Assembly (NCBI GenBank): GCA_020850535.1
Contig: JADZEM010000118.1
Span: 1 to 64,000, forward strand
From: Chloroflexota bacterium
Lineage (GTDB): Bacteria > Chloroflexota > UBA6077 > JACCZL01
Direction: 5' to 3'
Length of the DNA stretch: 64,000 bases
Position numbers and translations under genes: made by a program. The notes below the pieces were generated by a model, which saw only the letters and a list, made by a program, of their open reading frames with translations, had not been told where the DNA came from and did not search any database. Of this stretch, positions 16,880 to 27,311 are shown one piece after another (position 1 is the first letter of the stretch; each line of letters opens with the position of its first letter).

Positions 16880-18967
16880 ATGGGCGTGCATCGCTTCGTC
16901 ACCGGGGCTTGCGTGGCCTGGCAGGACCGGGTCTACACCGTCACCAACCATCAGCCGCACGGGATGGTCACCCTCCGCGCCGTAGGAGATGGGGCGGAAC
17001 AGACCGTCGCCGAGGACGTACTGCGGCGAGCGCTCTTCGCCGGCGACCTGACGTTCGTTCCCACGAGCCGGCCCGGGCAACAGCCATCTGATGGGGACCG
17101 TGTTCCGATCGAGCGGTTCTCGCCCTGGGAGGCGTATCCGGCGTCCTTGCGAGCGGTCGCCGAGCATCGCCTGGCCGTCCTGGAGCCGTTGCTGAACATG
17201 GGCCCACAGGCCTGGCCGCGCCACCTCGTCGAGGAGCGGGTGCGGACGGTACAGCGCGGTTGGGATGCTGCCCCGGCCAACCGGACGCTGCACCGGACGG
17301 TCAGCGTCGCCTCGGTCTACCGCTGGCGTGAGCGGTACGTCTCAGCCGGCAACGACGTCCGCGCCCTGATCCCCGCCACCCGGCGACGCGGCGGCACGGG
17401 CCGCTCGCGCCTTGCCGCCATCGACGACCTGGTCAGCGCGGTCATCAACGATCTGTACTTCAAGCGCGAGCGGGTGACCATCGACGACCTCCTGCATGAG
17501 GTCGCGCGCCGGATTGCGGAGACGAACGCCGAGCGGCCCGAGGCGGAGCGGCTCAGCGTGCCCTCGCGGGCCACCATCGGGCGGCGGGTCGCGGCGCTCG
17601 ACGCACAGGCGACGTTCACCGCCAAGCACGGCCAGCACGCGGCACGCCGCCACTTCACCCAGTGGGGCGAAGCGACGGAGCCGGACCGCCCGTTGGCGCG
17701 GGTCGAGATCGACCACACGCGCATCCCGGTGATCGTCATCGACGAGCACGATAACCTGCCGCTCGGCCGCCCGGTCCTGACCTACTGCCTCGACGTCGCC
17801 ACACGCTACCCGCTCGGCTACTACCTCGGCTTCGAGCCGTTTAGCTACTACGCGGTCATGGAGTGCCTCTACCACGCGATCCGCCCGAAAGAGAGCAGCC
17901 GCGAGCGCTACGGCTGCGAGCAGGAGTGGCTGGCCTACGGCGTCCCGGCCGTGCTGGTGACCGACAACGGCTGGGAGCTGATCGGGCGCGACCTGCGCGA
18001 CGCTAGCCTGACGCTGGGCATCACGCTACAGCAGACGCCCGTCCGAACCCCGGAGTTCAAGGGCAGCATCGAGCGCTCTTTCTCGACCCTCGACACCGGG
18101 CTGTTCACCACCCTACCCGGGACGACCTTCGCCAACCCACGAGCGCGCGGCGACTACGACAGCGTCGACGAGGCCTGCCTCTCGATGCGGGACCTGGATC
18201 GGCTGCTCCACCTGTTCATCGTCGATCGCTACGCGATGGATCAGCACGCCGGGCTCGGCGGCGAGACGCCGGCCCACCGCTGGGCGACGCTCAGCGCCGA
18301 CCCGTTCGCCTTCCTGCCGTACGTGCCCGGCAGCGCCGACGACCTGAAGGTGCTGCTCGGTCGGGTGACGCAGCGGACCGTCCAGCCGTACGGGATCGAG
18401 CTCGAGGCGCTGCGGTACAACGGCGCCGAGCTGGCAGCGCTCCGGGACCGGCTGAAACCCGGCCAGAAGGTCACGGTGAAGTACCACCCGGGCGACCTGA
18501 GCCGGATCCACGTCCTCGACCCCTATGCCGAGCGGTACCTCGAGATCCCCGCCCTGGCGCGGCAGTACACCGAGGGCCTCTCGCTCTGGAAACACCGGGT
18601 GCTGCGGGCGCAGGTGCTAGCCGAACAGGAGCGGCTCGACCTGGCAGGGCTGGGCCGGGCCAAGCGCGCGATGCAGCAGATCGTTGAGCAGGCCCGGGAC
18701 CGGAAGCGGACGAACGCCCGCCTGGCGCGCTGGACGACCGGCGGCGCGCCGTTCCGCGACCTTGAGCCACCGGCGTCGGGCGAGCGGGCCGGCCGGACGC
18801 CCGAGGAGAGCACCACCTCGAACCCCGCCGACGAGACCGGCCCAGCCGACGACGAGCTGGAGGCGTTGCTGGCAACGCTCAGCCCGGAGGACGCGGGCTG
18901 GCGGCTCAGCTTCCCGTCGTCGGGCAAGGAGCCTGAGCGTGGGCCACGAGAGGAGGTCGAGGCATGA
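16880..18967 (+). CDS. tnsB: TnsB-like DDE transposase
   Basis: 695 residues with GGAGGG just before the ATG. N-terminal DNA-binding helices are followed by an integrase-core RNase H fold with D278 (VEIDHTRI), D362 (LVTDNG) and E398 (KGSIERSF). The D-to-E distance of 35 residues is typical. A Mu-transposase-like C-terminal beta domain follows near 490-550. TnsB binds the GTCTC repeats at the ends and cuts and joins the 3' strands. The last 150 residues are charged and probably contact TnsC. The stop overlaps the tnsC start by 4 bp (ATGA). Confidence 0.93.
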   Translation: MGVHRFVTGACVAWQDRVYTVTNHQPHGMVTLRAVGDGAEQTVAEDVLRRALFAGDLTFVPTSRPGQQPSDGDRVPIERFSPWEAYPASLRAVAEHRLAVLEPLLNMGPQAWPRHLVEERVRTVQRGWDAAPANRTLHRTVSVASVYRWRERYVSAGNDVRALIPATRRRGGTGRSRLAAIDDLVSAVINDLYFKRERVTIDDLLHEVARRIAETNAERPEAERLSVPSRATIGRRVAALDAQATFTAKHGQHAARRHFTQWGEATEPDRPLARVEIDHTRIPVIVIDEHDNLPLGRPVLTYCLDVATRYPLGYYLGFEPFSYYAVMECLYHAIRPKESSRERYGCEQEWLAYGVPAVLVTDNGWELIGRDLRDASLTLGITLQQTPVRTPEFKGSIERSFSTLDTGLFTTLPGTTFANPRARGDYDSVDEACLSMRDLDRLLHLFIVDRYAMDQHAGLGGETPAHRWATLSADPFAFLPYVPGSADDLKVLLGRVTQRTVQPYGIELEALRYNGAELAALRDRLKPGQKVTVKYHPGDLSRIHVLDPYAERYLEIPALARQYTEGLSLWKHRVLRAQVLAEQERLDLAGLGRAKRAMQQIVEQARDRKRTNARLARWTTGGAPFRDLEPPASGERAGRTPEESTTSNPADETGPADDELEALLATLSPEDAGWRLSFPSSGKEPERGPREEVEA

Positions 18968-20019
18968 GCACGGCAAGCCTGGGCATCGACCGCGTCAGCC
19001 ACGACGGGGCGGGCGCGATCACGCGGGCGTACGGCGCCTTCATCAGCTACCCGCGCCTCGATGCGCTGCACCGGGAGATCAGCCGCTGCCAGCAGCTCTC
19101 ACGGCTGGCCAATGAGCCGCAGTGCATGGCGCTCGAAGGCGCGACCGGGACCGGCAAGACGACCCTGATCCGGCACTACGCCGCCGCCTTCCCCAGGATC
19201 GAGACGACGACCGGGAGCCGGATCCCGGTGCTCTACGTCGAGACGCCGTCGCCGATCCGACCGAAGTGGGCCGCCTCAGCGATCCTCGAGCGGCTGGGCG
19301 ACCCGGCCGCCGACCGGGGCACCTTCGACGCGATGAACGCCCGCCTGGTCAAGCTGCTTGGGGCCTGCGCAGTCGAGCTGGTGATCCTGGACGACTTCCA
19401 TCACGTGATCGAACGTGAGACCAACCGGATCCTGGCGCTGGTCTCCGACTGGTTGAAGGTACTGATCAAGAACTCGGGCGTGCCGTTCCTGGTGGTGGGG
19501 ATCGACGGCCAGGTCGAGCGGATCCTGCGTGCGAACGACCAGCTCTCGCGGCTGTTCGCGGCGCGGGAGACGCTGGCGCCGTTCACCTGGGACACGGCCG
19601 ATGCGGACTCGGTGGCCCAGTTCGGGCGGTTCGTGCTCCTGGCCGAGCGGGCGATCGGTCTGCCGCTGACCACGGCGCTCAGCCGGGCCGCGCTGCTCGG
19701 CCTGATCTACGACGCGACCGGAGGCGTCGTCGCCAACGTTATGAACCTGCTGCGCTACGCCCAGCTCCTGGCCCTCGAGCGCGGCGGCAGCGCCGTCGAG
19801 CTTGACGATCTCCGGCTGACCTTCGAGAAGCGGCTGGCGAAGCACCTGGCGCCCCGGCCCAACCCGTTCGCCGTTCCGAGCGGGGGCACGGGATCACGTG
19901 ACGGTCCTGCCCGGTCCGCCAGCGTCTCCAGATCTGAACCGCGGGGCACACCGGGCGCGCCCGATCCGGTCGAGGCGGTGACGCGGCGGTCGCGCCGCCG
20001 CGCGCACGGCCCGGGCTGA
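18964..20019 (+). CDS. tnsC: TnsC-like AAA+ regulator ATPase
   Basis: 351 residues. Walker A is GATGTGKT at residues 59-66, and Walker B LVILDDFHH is near 139-147. Sensor-like arginines follow, and the C-terminus is Pro/Gly-rich and probably disordered. TnsC polymerises on DNA with ATP and links the target selector (TniQ/TnsD) to the TnsAB transposase, giving target immunity. It overlaps tnsB by 4 bp and is 3 bp from tniQ, so expression is tightly coupled. Confidence 0.9.
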   Translation: MSTASLGIDRVSHDGAGAITRAYGAFISYPRLDALHREISRCQQLSRLANEPQCMALEGATGTGKTTLIRHYAAAFPRIETTTGSRIPVLYVETPSPIRPKWAASAILERLGDPAADRGTFDAMNARLVKLLGACAVELVILDDFHHVIERETNRILALVSDWLKVLIKNSGVPFLVVGIDGQVERILRANDQLSRLFAARETLAPFTWDTADADSVAQFGRFVLLAERAIGLPLTTALSRAALLGLIYDATGGVVANVMNLLRYAQLLALERGGSAVELDDLRLTFEKRLAKHLAPRPNPFAVPSGGTGSRDGPARSASVSRSEPRGTPGAPDPVEAVTRRSRRRAHGPG

Positions 20020-20022
20020 CGC

Positions 20023-22299
20023 GTGGGCGAGGCCCATCCGGGCCCCTGCGCTCCGGTCGGGGCGCACGCTGGCGGACCCACGCTGCCCGGCCGCCTGCTC
20101 AGCCGGCCACCGCTCCAACTCGACGAATCGCTGCCCTCCTGGCTGGTGCGTCTGGACGTCGCCAACGGCTACGACGGCTCGCCGGGCCTGCTGGCGAGCC
20201 TGGTCTTGGGTCCGCAGCGCACGCCCGACCGGCTGCGCGATCGTCCGGGGCATCCGGCCCGTGCCGAGACGTTTCGACGGTTGGCGGCGCTGACCGGTGC
20301 GAGCGTCGCCGACGTGTACGCGGCGACGACCCACCGCTTCGCCCCGACGCTGACGCCGCCGGAGCAGACTGCGCCGACGCTCACGCTGCCCGACGGCGTC
20401 GTCGTCCCACTGCTGGGCATGGGATCGATGCAGAAGCGGCTGCGCCCGCCCGACGCCGGGGCGTTCTGCCCGCGTTGCCTGGCCGAGGCCGCCTACCACC
20501 GGCTGATCTGGACTGCACAGGCCGCCGCGGCCTGCCTGCGTCATCGGTGCCTGCTCGTCGACCGCTGCCAGCGGTGCGAGGCGGCACTGACCGTGCCGGC
20601 CATCGTCACCACGACCTGCGCCTCGTGCGGTGCCGATCTTACCTCCTGCTCCGGAGCGTCGGTCGCCGCGGATCGGTTCGGGCTCTTCGCGCAACGGGTG
20701 GTCCAGACCTGGCTGCTGGGCGAGTCGCCGACGGGCGACCCGCGCTTCCCGCTGCCGGACCTGCCGATCACCGTCGCCTACCGGGCGGTCGACGGGCTGC
20801 GCCTGCTTGCCCAAGGGGCCGGGCCGGGGTGGTCCCACTTGCATCAGCCGTGGTCGGAGACGGCCGGTGCGTCATCGGGGTTCGCGCTGACGCCCGAGCA
20901 GGCGTACGCCCTGTACGCGACTGCGCTCAAGGCGCTCCTCGACTGGCCACAAGGGTTCTACGACTTCCTCGACGCCTACACCGAGCGCGGGTCGACGACC
21001 GACCCGCCGGCCGTCGGCCTCGCGCCCAGACTCGGCATCTTGTACAGCGCGTGGCTCGGGTACCGCTGGCGACACGAGAGCTTCGGCTTCCTGCACGACG
21101 CCTTCGATCGGTACCTGCTGGACCGCTACGGTCGGGTCCATGCCATCAGCCAGTTGAGCCGCTGCCGGCGCGACCCCGACCTGATCGCGCGGCTGCCGTA
21201 CCCCAATCTTCGCCAGGCCGCCCGCCTGATCGGCACCAACGTGGCGATGGTCAAGCGCCTGCTCCAGGGCGGCCATCTCACGCCGTACGCGGCGGTCGAT
21301 TCCGGACGCGCGCGGCCGCCCACCCTGCTGGGCCGAGCGGAGGTGCTCGCCTGGCGCGAGGCGTGGCGCGACCAGCCGACCCGCGTGGAAGCCGCGGCCA
21401 TCCTGGGCGTCTCCTACTGGGTCGTCACCGACCTGATCGCCGGCGGCTTCCTCCCACCGCCCCATCAGTTCGCCGACGACCGACCGGGCTGGCGCTTCAA
21501 CCGCGCGGCGATCGTGGCCGCCCATGCGCGGGTCGCCGCGCAGGTCAGGCCCCTGCCAACCCCCGCGACGGCCGAAGCACCCGCGTACCTGACGCTCGCC
21601 GGGGCGGCACGGGTGCTGGGAGTGCTGGGGCTCAACGCCGCGGCGCTCCTGGCGCAGGTGGCCGAGGGCAGGCTCCCGGCCTACCATCCGGCCACCACGC
21701 CCGTGCGACTCGGCGACCTGCGCTTCTCCCCGGCCGACGTGCAAGCCTGCGCCGCCCGCGTCAAAGCCGAGCACGACTGGCTCGATCGCGTCGAGACGGC
21801 CCGTCGCCTCGGGGTCACCGAGCTTGCGCTCCAGCGGCTGGTGACTCGTGGGCTGCTCACCCCGGTGCCGATCAACTCGCACGCTCAGTTCTTCGAGCGG
21901 GGCACGGTCGAGCAGTTCCGGGACGAGCACGTGACGAGCCAGGAGGCGGCGGCGCTGCTGGGCGTCGGCCCGGACGTCATCCAGCGGTGGACGCGGCACG
22001 GTCGGCTCACCGCCGTCAGCGGCCCCGGGGTCGATAACGCGCACGCCTACGTCTTCAATCGCTCGGTTCTGGTGCAGTGGCGCGCGGAGCGCCTGCCCTT
22101 CGGCGAAGCCGTGACGCTGCTCGGCGTGGCCAAATCAACGCTGGCCCGCTGGGCCGCGACCGGACGGATCGCTCCGCTCGCGGACATGGGCGGCAAGCAG
22201 CGCTGGTTCGCCCGGGAGGATCTCCTCCGTCTGCGGAAAGATCGCCCACCGAGCGCATGCCATCCACGAGACGGGGAGACGTGCGAACAGATCTGCTGA
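20023..22299 (+). CDS. tniQ: TniQ/TnsD target selector with six tandem helix-turn-helix modules
   Basis: 758 residues from a GTG 3 bp after tnsC. Residues 22-200 are a TniQ domain (LPSWLVRL, then a zinc ribbon with CPRC at 149-152, CLRHRC, CQRC and CASC). From about residue 390 to the end there are six MerR/excisionase-like HTH units, spaced roughly 40-75 residues apart. Examples are ARLIGTNVAMVKRLLQGG, AAILGVSYWVVTDLIAGG, ARRLGVTELALQRLVTRG, AALLGVGPDVIQRWTRHG and VTLLGVAKSTLARWAATG; the unit near residue 525-555 is the least regular. TnsD of Tn7 binds the 3' end of glmS. This one probably reads a fixed DNA site, and the gyrB 3' end is the obvious candidate. Confidence 0.88.
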   Translation: MGEAHPGPCAPVGAHAGGPTLPGRLLSRPPLQLDESLPSWLVRLDVANGYDGSPGLLASLVLGPQRTPDRLRDRPGHPARAETFRRLAALTGASVADVYAATTHRFAPTLTPPEQTAPTLTLPDGVVVPLLGMGSMQKRLRPPDAGAFCPRCLAEAAYHRLIWTAQAAAACLRHRCLLVDRCQRCEAALTVPAIVTTTCASCGADLTSCSGASVAADRFGLFAQRVVQTWLLGESPTGDPRFPLPDLPITVAYRAVDGLRLLAQGAGPGWSHLHQPWSETAGASSGFALTPEQAYALYATALKALLDWPQGFYDFLDAYTERGSTTDPPAVGLAPRLGILYSAWLGYRWRHESFGFLHDAFDRYLLDRYGRVHAISQLSRCRRDPDLIARLPYPNLRQAARLIGTNVAMVKRLLQGGHLTPYAAVDSGRARPPTLLGRAEVLAWREAWRDQPTRVEAAAILGVSYWVVTDLIAGGFLPPPHQFADDRPGWRFNRAAIVAAHARVAAQVRPLPTPATAEAPAYLTLAGAARVLGVLGLNAAALLAQVAEGRLPAYHPATTPVRLGDLRFSPADVQACAARVKAEHDWLDRVETARRLGVTELALQRLVTRGLLTPVPINSHAQFFERGTVEQFRDEHVTSQEAAALLGVGPDVIQRWTRHGRLTAVSGPGVDNAHAYVFNRSVLVQWRAERLPFGEAVTLLGVAKSTLARWAATGRIAPLADMGGKQRWFAREDLLRLRKDRPPSACHPRDGETCEQIC

Positions 22300-22313
22300 C
22301 CGCCGGAGGAGCC

Positions 22314-25091
22314 ATGCCGAAGCCCATTACCCCGGACGTGATCGTCGCCCACCGTCAGTGCCCCCGCAAGGCGTTCTTACTTCTCTGTACGGATGAGGAA
22401 GGCTCGTCGCACGCCTATGCATCCATGCTGGCGAGGCAGCAGGCCGAGAACCGGGCCGGCTTCATCGGCCGTCTCAAGCAGCAGCACCCTGCCGCGAGGC
22501 CGTACGCCGGGAAGCTGCCCGGGAACGGACGGGAGATCCTTACCGAGGTTACGCTCCGGGTGCAGGATCTCGAAGCGCCTTGCGACGCTCTCATGCCGGT
22601 CACGCGGGCTGCGTCGATGCCAGCCCATCGCTATGAGCCGACGATCGTCGTTGGCACACGCACGATCAGCCAACAACAGCAGCTCGAGCTCCTGTTTGTT
22701 GGCTTCGTGCTCGGGCGGTTGCAGCGGGCGTTGCCGCCGACGGGCACCATCGTCGGCCTGGACGAACAGACCCACCGCGTGCCGCTGGCGAAGCGCTACG
22801 GGCAGATCGCCCCGATCGTCGAGGTTCTGCGCGCCTGGAAGCGAGCGCCGTCGGCCGACCCGCCACCCGTGATCTTGAACCAGCATTGCCACGAATGCCA
22901 GTTCCGGGTCGGGTGCCTGGCCCAGGCCGAACGCGATGACGACCTGAGTCTGCTGGACCGGATGACGCCCAAGGCCCGGCAGCGTTACCACAATCGCGGC
23001 ATCTTCACCGTCAACCAGCTCTCCTACGTCTACAAGCCTCGTCGACGAGGGAAGCGCGCACCGAAGGCACCGGTTCAGCACCAGCCCGAGCTCCAGGCTC
23101 TCGCGCTTCGGACCGGGAAGACGTACCTGCACGAGCTCCCCGTACTGACCAGACACGAGACTGAGCTGTTCCTGGACGTCGAAGGCGTCCCGGATCAGCG
23201 CGCGTACTACCTCTTCGGGCTTCTGGTGCACCAGGCCGGGACCACCACCTACCGGGCCTTCTGGGCTGACGCGCCGGAGGATGAGGAGCAGAGTTGGCGC
23301 CAGCTCTTGGCAGCCCTCGACGACTTCCCCGACGCGCCCATCTACCACTACGGACGGTACGACCAGCAGGCGATGACGACGATGGCCAAGCGATACCATA
23401 CCGATCACACGGGGCTTGAACAACGCCTCATCAACCTGAACGCGTCCGTCTACGGCAAGATCTACTTCCCGATCAGGTCGAATCGCCTGAAAGACATCGG
23501 CCGCTTCCTTGGCGCGTCCTGGACCGAACCGGAGGCATCCGGTCTCCTCAGCCTCGTCTGGCGGCAACGGTGGGAGGACACCGGGGCGCCCGATGACAAG
23601 CAGCGGTTGCTGACGTACAACGAGGAAGACTGCAAAGCGCTCCTGGCCCTGGCTAATGAGCTCACGCGGCTGCGCGACGCCGCCTCCACCGAGCCGACGA
23701 TCGACTTCGCCGCCCGGCCCAAGCGCTACGCGACCGAATCCGGCGAGCTGATCCACAGCCAGTTCGGGGCGATTCTCAGATCGGCACACGCCGGCTACGA
23801 GGGCGCGAAGATCAGCCTCGGTCGGACCGGCAGCCCGGCGCCTGTTGAGCGCCGGGCACGTGGGGCCCAACCGGCGCATCGAGGCTTTAGCCGCCGTGTG
23901 CCCAAGGCTGGAAAGATCGTTCAGGTGCCTGCCCGCGAAACGTGCTCTATGTGCGGAAACGCCCCGCTGAGGCCAACCACGAAGCTGGCTGAGAAGACGA
24001 TCATAGACCTGACCTTCTCGAACAGCGGCTGCAGAAAGACGATCACAAAGTACGTGGGTCCGTGGGGGTACTGCCCCAAATGCGGGAATCAGTACTTGCC
24101 AACCCAGATTCGCGCCCTCGGCTCTGGGGTCTTCGGACACGGCCTGAAGGCCTGGGTGCTCTACCAGCGTCTCGTCCTACGCTTGCCCTACCACGCCATC
24201 GTCCAGGTGCTGGAGGAGCAGTTCAGAGAGCACATCAGCGAAGCAAGCATCGCCAATTTTCTACGATCCTTTGCCGACTACTATGCCGAGACCGAGGAGC
24301 TCTGCCGGCAGCGGCTCCTCGAGAGCCCGTTCATCCACGCCGACGAGACCAAGATCAACATCCAGGGCACCGACCAGTACGTCTGGGTCTTCACCGATGG
24401 GAAGCACGTCCTCTTCCGGTTGACCGTGACCCGAGAGGCGACGATCGTGCAGGAGGTGCTGAAGGGCTACACCGGCATCCTCATCGCCGACTTCTATGCC
24501 GGCTACGACGCGGTCAACTGCCGCCAGCAGCGATGCCTGGTCCACCTGATCCGTGACTTGAACGAGGATCTCTGGCGTGCTCCGTTCGACACCGAGCTCG
24601 AGGTCTTCGTCCAGGCCGTGCGGGACCTACTGGTCCCCATCCTCGAAGCCGCCCAGAAGTACGGCTTGAAGACCCGTCACCTCGGCAAGTTCAGGAAGCA
24701 GGTCGATCGCTTCTACCGCAAGACCGTTGTTGACAGAGCGTACCGCTCCGAGCTCGTCCGGACCTACCAGAAGCGCCTCCAGCGGTACCGGCAGAGCTTG
24801 TTCACGTTCCTCGAGTACGATGGCATCCCCTGGAACAACAACATGGCCGAACGTGCCATCAGGCACCTCGCCGTACAACGAAAGATCTCGGGCCACTTCT
24901 TTGCCTCGGTCGCGCCGCAGTACCTGCTGCTCCTGGGGCTCGCCCAAACCTGCCGGTTCCAGGACAAATCGGTGCTGAAGTTCCTGCTCTCTGGTGAGAA
25001 CGACATCGATAGGTTCAAGGCGGCCAAGCGCGTCCGAAGCTCGGTCGTTGCCGCTGGGAAACCTGCTAGGACCATCGACGTGGAGACGTAG
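22314..25091 (+). CDS. Cas4/RecB-like and DEDDy exonuclease fused to IS66-type transposase
   Basis: 925 residues from the ATG at 22314, with GGAGGA 4-9 bp upstream and only 14 bp after tniQ. Residues 1-205 resemble the TM0106 RecB-like family. Cysteines C16, C192, C195 and C201 match the Cas4-type iron-sulfur spacing (C-xn-C-x2-C-x5-C), but a clear D...ExK nuclease triad is not seen. Residues 280-455 are an RNase H-like DEDDy exonuclease: FLDVEG (D288, E290), D350, and Y435-NEE-D439. Residues 540-595 hold a CxxC...CxxC zinc finger. Residues 600-900 are an IS66 TnpC-like DDE domain with D677 (HADET), D726 (ADFYAGY) and E846 (NNNMAERAIR). No IS66 tnpA or tnpB is present. It is an integral part of the tns operon; its role is unknown. 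Confidence 0.88.
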   Translation: MPKPITPDVIVAHRQCPRKAFLLLCTDEEGSSHAYASMLARQQAENRAGFIGRLKQQHPAARPYAGKLPGNGREILTEVTLRVQDLEAPCDALMPVTRAASMPAHRYEPTIVVGTRTISQQQQLELLFVGFVLGRLQRALPPTGTIVGLDEQTHRVPLAKRYGQIAPIVEVLRAWKRAPSADPPPVILNQHCHECQFRVGCLAQAERDDDLSLLDRMTPKARQRYHNRGIFTVNQLSYVYKPRRRGKRAPKAPVQHQPELQALALRTGKTYLHELPVLTRHETELFLDVEGVPDQRAYYLFGLLVHQAGTTTYRAFWADAPEDEEQSWRQLLAALDDFPDAPIYHYGRYDQQAMTTMAKRYHTDHTGLEQRLINLNASVYGKIYFPIRSNRLKDIGRFLGASWTEPEASGLLSLVWRQRWEDTGAPDDKQRLLTYNEEDCKALLALANELTRLRDAASTEPTIDFAARPKRYATESGELIHSQFGAILRSAHAGYEGAKISLGRTGSPAPVERRARGAQPAHRGFSRRVPKAGKIVQVPARETCSMCGNAPLRPTTKLAEKTIIDLTFSNSGCRKTITKYVGPWGYCPKCGNQYLPTQIRALGSGVFGHGLKAWVLYQRLVLRLPYHAIVQVLEEQFREHISEASIANFLRSFADYYAETEELCRQRLLESPFIHADETKINIQGTDQYVWVFTDGKHVLFRLTVTREATIVQEVLKGYTGILIADFYAGYDAVNCRQQRCLVHLIRDLNEDLWRAPFDTELEVFVQAVRDLLVPILEAAQKYGLKTRHLGKFRKQVDRFYRKTVVDRAYRSELVRTYQKRLQRYRQSLFTFLEYDGIPWNNNMAERAIRHLAVQRKISGHFFASVAPQYLLLLGLAQTCRFQDKSVLKFLLSGENDIDRFKAAKRVRSSVVAAGKPARTIDVET

Positions 25092-25125
25092 CCCGACCAC
25101 CGCATCAGATGCTGCGGGTCTCAGC

Positions 25126-25171
25126 GGCCGGGGCTGCTTGGCAACTCGTGGCTTGCCACGCAGCCCCGGCC
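25126..25171. terminator. Compound hairpin at the end of the transposon operon
   Basis: GGCCGGGGCTGC (25126-25137) pairs with 25160-25171, and an inner TGGCAA/TTGCCA stem (25139-25144/25153-25158) stacks on it. It lies 34 bp after the fusion gene and could also stop gyrB transcription entering from the other side. Confidence 0.65.
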
Positions 25172-25188
25172 CCGCCACTATCCACCTT

Positions 25189-25257
25189 GAGTCTCACGAA
25201 TCCTGAGACGCAGGAGCACTAACTCTGAGACAGGCTCAATAACCCTGAGACCCTACA
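25189..25257 (-). other. Three TnsB-like binding repeats, gyrB-proximal end
   Basis: Read on the minus strand from the terminus, GTCTCAGGGTTATTGAGCC starts at 25251, GTCTCAGAGTTAGTGCTCC at 25231 and GTCTCAGGATTCGTGAGAC at 25209. The three 20-22-bp units are contiguous here, whereas those at the other end are spread over 117 bp. This asymmetry is also found in Tn7-type ends. Confidence 0.75.
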
Positions 25258-25268
25258 CCTGCTCGCCG

Positions 25269-27311
<2,043 letters not shown>

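Larger units (their letters stand above)
16040..25257 (+). mobile_element. Tn7-like transposon with HTH-array TniQ and RecB/DEDD/IS66 fusion
   Basis: A 9218-bp element. The ends read TGTAGGGTCTC at 16040 and its inverse GAGACCCTACA ending at 25257. Three related TnsB-like repeats sit at each end. It encodes TnsA, TnsB, TnsC, a long TniQ and a nuclease-transposase fusion, all on the plus strand with gaps of 14 bp or less or short overlaps. The right boundary is 11 bp from the gyrB stop codon. The flanking 5-mers (ACAGC and CCTGC) do not match, so the 5-bp duplication expected for Tn7-type insertion is not visible. There are no other cargo genes, no cas genes and no CRISPR array. Confidence 0.9.

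Noticed and set aside
16040-25257. Possible CRISPR-associated transposon
   Set aside because: A Cas4-like cysteine pattern and TniQ are present, but there is no Cascade or Cas12k gene, no CRISPR array and no tracrRNA-like region. TniQ is long and TnsD-like.
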